Source: Prevotellaceae bacterium
GTDB lineage: Bacteria; Bacteroidota; Bacteroidia; Bacteroidales; UBA932
Length of the DNA: 22,639 nucleotides
Assembly: GCA_031254635.1 (NCBI GenBank)
Contig: JAIRUB010000185.1
Location: forward strand, 1-22,639
Direction: 5' to 3'
The position numbers were made by a program, and so were the translations under genes. This document shows, piece after piece, positions 15,461 through 19,799 of the stretch; position 1 is the stretch's first letter; every line of letters begins with the position of its first letter. The notes beneath the pieces were generated by a model. That model searched no databases. It had not been told where the DNA came from and saw only the letters and a list, made by a program, of their open reading frames with translations.

Positions 15461-15533
15461 TGGTGCCACCAGGAATCGAACCGGGGACACAAGGATTTTC
15501 AGTCCTTTGCTCTACCAACTGAGCTATGGCACC
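15461..15533 (-). tRNA. tRNA-Phe (GAA)
   Basis: A 73-nt cloverleaf reads on the minus strand. The acceptor stem is GGTGCCA/TGGCACC with discriminator A. The D arm is GCTC-AGTTGGTA-GAGC. The anticodon stem AAGGA/TCCTT holds loop CTGAAAA, giving anticodon GAA (Phe). The variable loop is GTGTC and the T arm CCCGG-TTCGATT-CCTGG. The 3' CCA is not encoded (CAA follows). All stems pair. The tRNA has its own strong promoter and lies between the decayed IS and the divergent M16 peptidase gene. Confidence 0.98.
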
Positions 15534-15547
15534 TTAAAAAGGGGCTG

Positions 15548-15579
15548 CAAAGATAAGATTTATTTTTTAACTTTGCAAA
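15548..15579 (-). promoter_or_regulatory. Full promoter of tRNA-Phe (TTTG-N20-TATCTTTG)
   Basis: On the minus strand TTTG (15579-15576) is followed after exactly 20 bp by TATCTTTG (15555-15548), both elements of the Bacteroidota vegetative promoter at ideal spacing. It ends 14 bp before the mature tRNA 5' end. Confidence 0.8.
15568..15575 (+). promoter_or_regulatory. -7 box of the M16 peptidase gene
   Basis: TAACTTTG on the plus strand ends 20 bp before the ATG at 15596. It lies inside the spacer of the divergent tRNA-Phe promoter and abuts that promoter's -33 TTTG. The plus-strand -33 region (CTG at 15545-15547) is poor. Confidence 0.55.
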
Positions 15580-15595
15580 AATTTTTCCAAACTTG

Positions 15596-16816
15596 ATGGA
15601 TACTACTATTTTCACGCTCCCCTCAGGCCTTCGGGTAATCCACTGCCATAGCCGCTCGGAAGCGGCTTACTGCGGCCTAACCATTAACGCAGGCACACGC
15701 GATGAGGATCCCGAAGAACACGGCATTGCTCACTTTGTTGAACACATGCTGTTTAAAGGAACCCAAAAACATTCGATCCATTTTATTAATAATCGTCTCG
15801 AAAGCGTTGGTGGTGAGCTAAATGCATTTACCGCCAAAGAAGAAACTGTTATCCATGCCACTATTTTGAAAAATGACTTGGGTAAGGCGCTGGAACTCAT
15901 TGCCCAATTAGCTTTTGCACCTGCCTTCCCCGAAAAGGAAATCCACAAGGAACGGGTAATCATTATCGATGAAATTAATGCTTCTAAGGATAATCCTGCG
16001 GAACAAATTTTCGACGATTTTGAAGAACGGCTGTTCAGCGGCGCAACCATAGGCCGTCCTATTTTGGGCAATGCCGACTCATTGCAGCAGATCAACGCTT
16101 CGTGCTTGCAAAATTTTGTTGCCCAACACTATCATTCGCAAAATATGGTGTTGTCGGTAGTGGGTAATTTCCGCCCTCATCGCGTAGAACAGTTGGCCGA
16201 GAAGCATTTCGGTGCTTTCCATAATCCGGGGAATCCACAAGCCCGCATCCTGCCTGAGCCTTGCGCTACATTCCGCGAAACCTTTACCCGCAACACTTTT
16301 CAGGCTCATTGCATTATCGGCACCCGCGCCTACGCCCTGCATGACACTAAGCGTATAGGCTTGGCTTTACTTAATAATTATCTCGGCGGTCCGGCTTCTA
16401 ACTCGTTGCTTAATAGTGTGCTCCGCGAAAAATATGGATTAGTGTATCACATCGAAAGCAACTACGGCTCTTTCACCGACTGTGGTGTGCTGAGTGTTTA
16501 TTTTGGTACGGATAAGGAGCAGGTTGAACAATGTCGTGATTTGGTGTTCAAAGAGTTCGAAAAACTGCGCGAAGAGCCAGTGAACAGCAAACAGCTACAA
16601 CGAATTAAAAAGCAGCTAATCGGGCAGTTAACCATTGCTGCCGACAACGGCGAGGCACAAATGTTAAACCAAGGAAAGAGTTTGTTGATATTCAATAAGG
16701 TGGACAGCCTGAAGCGGGTGGCCGAAAAGATAGAGGCGGTTACTGCCGAACAGTTGTTGGAGATAGTGCAGGAGATTTTTCGGGCGGAACAGCTTTCGTG
16801 GTTAATATACGTATAG
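15596..16816 (+). CDS. M16-family zinc peptidase
   Basis: This is a pitrilysin/processing-peptidase-like metalloprotease of 406 residues, the normal length for the single-chain bacterial form with two M16 half-domains. The inverted zinc motif HFVEH lies at residues 46-50 (His46, Glu49 catalytic, His50), and the third ligand Glu126 is in VIIIDEINAS, 76 residues later. The VGGELNAFTAKEET block (71-84) is the family's substrate-edge strand. The C-terminal half has YLGGPASNSLLNSVLREKYGLVYHI, also typical. No signal peptide is seen, so it is probably cytoplasmic or released otherwise; substrate unknown. An upstream in-frame TTG (15593) is a less likely start. An O-methyltransferase gene follows after 55 bp. 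Confidence 0.95.
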   Translation: MDTTIFTLPSGLRVIHCHSRSEAAYCGLTINAGTRDEDPEEHGIAHFVEHMLFKGTQKHSIHFINNRLESVGGELNAFTAKEETVIHATILKNDLGKALELIAQLAFAPAFPEKEIHKERVIIIDEINASKDNPAEQIFDDFEERLFSGATIGRPILGNADSLQQINASCLQNFVAQHYHSQNMVLSVVGNFRPHRVEQLAEKHFGAFHNPGNPQARILPEPCATFRETFTRNTFQAHCIIGTRAYALHDTKRIGLALLNNYLGGPASNSLLNSVLREKYGLVYHIESNYGSFTDCGVLSVYFGTDKEQVEQCRDLVFKEFEKLREEPVNSKQLQRIKKQLIGQLTIAADNGEAQMLNQGKSLLIFNKVDSLKRVAEKIEAVTAEQLLEIVQEIFRAEQLSWLIYV

Positions 16817-16871
16817 TTGAAAGTTGTAAAATAGGGGCGCACCTTATGTGCATCCAAAAATAGCAAAAATT

Positions 16872-17498
16872 ATGAAAATCGAGGAATATTGTGTGGGGCA
16901 TAGTACGGCGGAGAATGAGTTGTTGCAGGAATTGGTACGCTATACGCACCTGCATGTGATGCATCCGCGTATGTTGAGCGGTCATCTTCAGGGGCGGCTG
17001 CTCAGCATGATGAGCCAGATGCTTTGTCCGCGTCGTGTTCTCGAAATAGGCGCTTTTACAGGTTATTCAACCCTCTGCCTTGCGCAGGGATTAACCACCG
17101 ACGGCATCTTGCACAGCATTGAGCGCAATGACGAATTAGAAGATGTTTGCCGAAAATTTATTCTACGCAGTCACTATGCACCACAAATACAATTGCACAT
17201 AGGCAATGCGCTGGAAGTGATTCCTACACTTGATGAAAACTTTGATTTGGTGTTTATCGACGGTGATAAGCGGGAATATACCGATTATTTTTACGCTGTA
17301 ATAGATAAGGTGCGCTCAGGCGGTTTTATTATTGCCGACAATGTTTTATGGAACGGCAAAGTGCTTGAAGAACATGTGGCTAACGATGCTCAAACCCAGG
17401 GAATTATCAAATTTAACGACATTATTCAACACGATGCACGGGTAGAAAACCTGCTCTTACCTTTGCGTGATGGATTGATGGTTTGCAGAAAACTATAA
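16872..17498 (+). CDS. SAM-dependent O-methyltransferase (catechol O-methyltransferase type)
   Basis: The 208-residue product from the ATG at 16872 (MKIEEYCVGHSTAENELLQEL) is a class I methyltransferase of O-methyltransferase family 3. SAM motif I is VLEIGAFTGYST (56-67). The metal-binding acidic loop is FDLVFIDGDKREY, and the second metal segment is GGFIIADNVLWNGKV, both hallmarks of Mg-dependent O-methyltransferases. An in-frame GTG (16848) would add eight residues with no homology and is rejected as the start. It lies 55 bp after the M16 gene in the same direction, so it may be co-transcribed. The substrate cannot be read from the sequence. Confidence 0.93.
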   Translation: MKIEEYCVGHSTAENELLQELVRYTHLHVMHPRMLSGHLQGRLLSMMSQMLCPRRVLEIGAFTGYSTLCLAQGLTTDGILHSIERNDELEDVCRKFILRSHYAPQIQLHIGNALEVIPTLDENFDLVFIDGDKREYTDYFYAVIDKVRSGGFIIADNVLWNGKVLEEHVANDAQTQGIIKFNDIIQHDARVENLLLPLRDGLMVCRKL

Positions 17499-17504
17499 AA
17501 ATTT

Positions 17505-17538
17505 AAAATTCAAAGATTTAAAGCATTTATTGAATTTT
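17505..17538. terminator. Candidate bidirectional terminator between convergent genes
   Basis: AAAATTCAA (17505-17513) and TTGAATTTT (17530-17538) form a perfect 9-bp stem with a 16-nt loop in the 46-bp gap between the convergent methyltransferase and porV genes. It is AT-rich and weak, but the position is right. Confidence 0.4.
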
Positions 17539-17544
17539 CACTCA

Positions 17545-18525
17545 TTAAAACTGATAAGAAACTGTAAGATGAATAGTGTTGTCTAATGCATTATTCGACG
17601 AAGATAGCGGCAGCCAGTAGGAGATATTGAAGCCAATACTTCTATAGTTAATTCCTGCCCCAAATGACAGGTGCGAGCGATCGCCGTAATTTTTATTGTT
17701 ATAAAGATAACCTACCCGTAACAGTAGAAGTTGTTGCCAGATATATTCTGTCCCTATTCCAAAAACAGTTTGCTTGCATGATTTTTCAGCTCCATAAACA
17801 AAGGGCTGATTAGCTTCCACGCCAAGGCTCAAGTTGTGGTCGTCAGCCAAATTAAAGAGATAGTTTACTCCTAAGCGCAAGGCCATAGGCAAGGAAGCTT
17901 TGGTATCGCCTCCAAAATTAAACTGCGTGCCGATGTTAGTTACACTCAGCCCGGCCGATAATAAGTTTTTCCCTACGGGATATTGGCAATAAGCGCCTAC
18001 GTCGGCTGCAAAGGCGCCTGCCGAAGAAATAGAAAGCATATTTATATCGGCATATACGGCCGAGACATAACGGAAAGCCATCCCCAAAGATACATTTGGA
18101 GTTAACTGCCGTGAATATCCCACATCAATAGCCCATTCCGAGGGGTTACGGGTAATAGCTGTAATCCCATCCGACAATATCATTTCCCCCATTGAAAAAA
18201 ATGAAACAGAACCGCTAATAAAATTATTATCGCCCAACTTTCCGTAACTTGCCAAGTAAAGGGTATTCATGTCGGGCGCTAATTTGCGCATCCACGGCGA
18301 GTAGGATAGGGCAATACCGGCTTTACCGGCAAAGGCATACTTCGCTACATTAAAAAATTGCGAATTAATATCGGGTGAAGTAGCTACTCCCATATCGGCC
18401 ATACCGGTAGATCGGGCATCGGGTGCCAAAGCAAGCACTATAGGCACCTGAGCATAACACCACCCAAAGTTTAGGCTTAATAATATGATGCTGCAAATAA
18501 AGCGGCTAAGCAGTTTTAACCTCAT
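17545..18525 (-). CDS. porV: PorV-family type IX secretion outer-membrane protein
   Basis: PorV is an outer-membrane barrel that caps the SprA translocon's lateral gate and receives cargo bearing the type IX C-terminal domain. The 326-residue product has a signal peptide (LLSRFICSIILLSLNFGWCYAQ) and then the PorV hallmark region LALAPDARSTGMADMGVATS, continuing SPDINSQFFNVAKYAFAGKAGIALSYSPWMRKL. The rest is strands typical of an FadL-like barrel, ending HLTVSYQF. It is shorter than well-studied PorV proteins as I recall them (about 380-400), so it may be a PorV paralogue rather than the sole PorV. Its ATG lies inside lspA with a 20-bp overlap in another frame, so translation is coupled to lspA. 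porU is not adjacent. Confidence 0.82.
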   Translation of the reverse strand: MRLKLLSRFICSIILLSLNFGWCYAQVPIVLALAPDARSTGMADMGVATSPDINSQFFNVAKYAFAGKAGIALSYSPWMRKLAPDMNTLYLASYGKLGDNNFISGSVSFFSMGEMILSDGITAITRNPSEWAIDVGYSRQLTPNVSLGMAFRYVSAVYADINMLSISSAGAFAADVGAYCQYPVGKNLLSAGLSVTNIGTQFNFGGDTKASLPMALRLGVNYLFNLADDHNLSLGVEANQPFVYGAEKSCKQTVFGIGTEYIWQQLLLLRVGYLYNNKNYGDRSHLSFGAGINYRSIGFNISYWLPLSSSNNALDNTIHLTVSYQF

Positions 18526-19132
18526 GACGCCTCATAAAATATTTACGCTGAAAGAGCAACAAATAAAGTACGCCAATAGTAATAGCTGAATCGGCTACAT
18601 TAAAAATAGGCCGGAAGAATACAAATTCCTCCCCACCCCATATAGGAAACCAGGAAGGGAAGCTTGTTTCTATAATCGGGAAATAAAACATATCCACAAC
18701 GTGCCCCTGTAAGAAGGGCGCGTAGCCGCCTTGGAACATGGTTGCTACCTGGCCGTAAGAATCCGAAAAAATCAAACCATAAAACAGACTATCAATAATG
18801 TTGCCTATGGCACCTGCAAAAATCAGGGTAAAACCAATGATTACACCTATAGCCACAGCTTTTTTAATCAGGCGAAACAGATAATATCCTATCAGGCCAA
18901 CTAATGCAATACGAAATATAGTCAATATTATTTTTCCGATTTCTCCGCCGAAATTCATACCAAAGGCCATTCCAGCATTTTCAGTAAAATAGATATATGC
19001 CCAATTACCGAAAATTGGAAAATTTTCACCCATAACCATATTGGTTTTAATCCAAACTTTCAATACCTGGTCAACAATTAATATCGCCAGTAACAAGACT
19101 ACGGGTATTACGTAGAGTTTTGAAAACTTCAT
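18506..19132 (-). CDS. lspA: Lipoprotein signal peptidase (signal peptidase II)
   Basis: LspA is the inner-membrane aspartyl protease that cuts the signal peptide from prolipoproteins after lipid attachment. The 208 residues include membrane helices at about 5-21, 65-87, 95-112 and 180-195. The catalytic pair is Asp147 (GHVVDMFYF) and Asp181 (FNVADSAI); TENAGMAFGM (50-59) and GAIGNIID (107-114) are further family blocks. The extra stretch between GNIID and VVD is, as I recall, usual in Bacteroidota. It starts 9 bp after the TraR/DksA-like gene and overlaps porV by 20 bp, so lipoprotein maturation and type IX outer-membrane assembly are encoded in one unit. Confidence 0.96.
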   Translation of the reverse strand: MKFSKLYVIPVVLLLAILIVDQVLKVWIKTNMVMGENFPIFGNWAYIYFTENAGMAFGMNFGGEIGKIILTIFRIALVGLIGYYLFRLIKKAVAIGVIIGFTLIFAGAIGNIIDSLFYGLIFSDSYGQVATMFQGGYAPFLQGHVVDMFYFPIIETSFPSWFPIWGGEEFVFFRPIFNVADSAITIGVLYLLLFQRKYFMRRHEVKTA

Positions 19133-19141
19133 ATCAAAGGC

Positions 19142-19558
19142 TCAGGCTTTTTTTTTAGCTTCTATACTCAAGGTTGCATGGGGCACTAACATGAGCCGTT
19201 CTTTAGGGATCAAGTTGCCTGTTTCGCGGCATATTCCATAGGTTTTATTTTCGATACGGATTAAAGCCGACTCCAATGAACGGATAAATTTTTGCTGCCG
19301 CATAGCCAATTGGCCCGATTCTTCTTTGGAAAGCGCTGAGGCTCCTTCTTCCAACACTTTGAATGTAGGGGAGGTGTCTTCAGTGTCGTTACTTCCGCTA
19401 TGGTTTACGCTGGAAATCAACAAATCATAATCCTGTTTAGCCTTAGCTAATTTATCGAGTATCAATTCTTTGAACATTTGTAAATCCACGTCACTATAAC
19501 GAAGCCTTATCTGAGTTTCTTGTTGCTCAGGTTTTGCGGGTTTGGTAATCTTTGCCAT
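19142..19558 (-). CDS. TraR/DksA-family protein lacking the zinc cysteines
   Basis: This 138-residue protein has the DksA/TraR plan: a long charged helical hairpin (YSDVDLQMFKELILDKLAKAKQDYD to QQKFIRSLESALIRIENKTYG) and then the C-terminal finger region (GICRETGNLIPKERLMLVPHATLSIEAKKKA). Only one of the four zinc cysteines is left (GIC); the positions of the others carry non-cysteine residues. This state is common, as I recall, in Bacteroidota homologues. DksA proteins insert into the RNA polymerase secondary channel; whether this one does is unproven. The gene has an unusually strong GGAGG ribosome site 7 nt before the ATG and a full promoter, and leads the unit with lspA and porV. The ileS-traR-lspA order is recurrent in the phylum as I recall. 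Confidence 0.9.
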   Translation of the reverse strand: MAKITKPAKPEQQETQIRLRYSDVDLQMFKELILDKLAKAKQDYDLLISSVNHSGSNDTEDTSPTFKVLEEGASALSKEESGQLAMRQQKFIRSLESALIRIENKTYGICRETGNLIPKERLMLVPHATLSIEAKKKA

Positions 19559-19565
19559 AATGTGT

Positions 19566-19570
19566 CCTCC
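19566..19570 (-). promoter_or_regulatory. GGAGG ribosome-binding site of the TraR/DksA-like gene
   Basis: The minus strand reads GGAGGACACATTATG, a full Shine-Dalgarno core 7 nt before the start codon. Bacteroidota mostly lack such sites, and I saw none of this strength upstream of the other genes here. It fixes the start at 19558. Confidence 0.8.
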
Positions 19571-19586
19571 ACAATAAATTAAACAA

Positions 19587-19617
19587 CAAAGTTAAGCAAA
19601 AAATCGGTAAAAAACAA
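19587..19617 (-). promoter_or_regulatory. Promoter of the traR-lspA-porV unit (TTG-N20-TAACTTTG)
   Basis: On the minus strand TTG (19617-19615) is followed after 20 bp by TAACTTTG (19594-19587), giving both Bacteroidota promoter elements at ideal spacing. It leaves a leader of roughly 20-25 nt containing the GGAGG site. Confidence 0.7.
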
Positions 19618-19621
19618 GGGA

Positions 19622-19654
19622 TAATGATTAATGATTAATGATTAGTGATTAATA
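19622..19654. repeat. Tandem 7-bp repeats, left arm of an inverted repeat
   Basis: The unit ATGATTA repeats three times, followed by a variant GTGATTA and a partial unit. The first 17 bases, TAATGATTAATGATTAA (19622-19638), are an exact reverse complement of 19783-19799. The 238-bp gap between ileS and the TraR/DksA-like gene is otherwise AT-rich. Confidence 0.85.
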
Positions 19655-19661
19655 AGTAGTT

Positions 19662-19747
19662 AGGGTAAAAGGTGAAAAGGTATAGGGTAAAAAAGCGAAA
19701 AATCCTATGCACAAATCTGTGTTAAACACAAAAAATTCAGGGTAAAA
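19662..19747. repeat. Three copies of AGGGTAAAA in the ileS-traR gap
   Basis: AGGGTAAAA occurs at 19662-19670, 19684-19692 and 19739-19747, all in the same orientation. A near-dyad TGTGTT-A-AACACA lies between the second and third copies (19718-19730). Function unknown; perhaps degenerate repeat material between the two arms of the inverted repeat. Confidence 0.55.
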
Positions 19748-19782
19748 TTTCCAAATCAATGATTTACAATTTATTATATTTA

Positions 19783-19799
19783 TTAATCATTAATCATTA
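19783..19799. repeat. Right arm of the inverted repeat, overlapping the ileS stop
   Basis: TTAATCATTAATCATTA is the exact reverse complement of 19622-19638, 144 bp away. On the minus strand the ileS stop codon TAA (19799-19797) is its first three bases, so the repeat begins precisely at the end of the gene. Confidence 0.85.

Noticed and set aside
15461..15533. tRNA-Phe as an attachment site for an integrated element
   Set aside because: No integrase or duplicated tRNA 3' end was seen; the neighbouring remnant is a DDE-type IS, which does not target tRNA genes.
15593..15595. TTG at 15593 as the M16 peptidase start
   Set aside because: It is immediately followed by ATG, which is the simpler start.
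15258..15596. Plus-strand open frame of 112 codons across the tRNA gene
   Set aside because: It runs through the antisense of tRNA-Phe and its promoter and overlaps the transposase remnant in another frame; no recognisable protein.
16845..16857. GCAC-CTTAT-GTGC hairpin after the M16 gene as a terminator
   Set aside because: Only a 4-bp stem and no T-run; the methyltransferase lies just downstream on the same strand.
16848..16871. GTG at 16848 as the methyltransferase start
   Set aside because: The extra eight residues look non-conserved and ATG at 16872 gives a typical N-terminus.
19622..19654. Tandem repeats as a CRISPR array
   Set aside because: The units are 7 bp without spacers and no cas genes are present.
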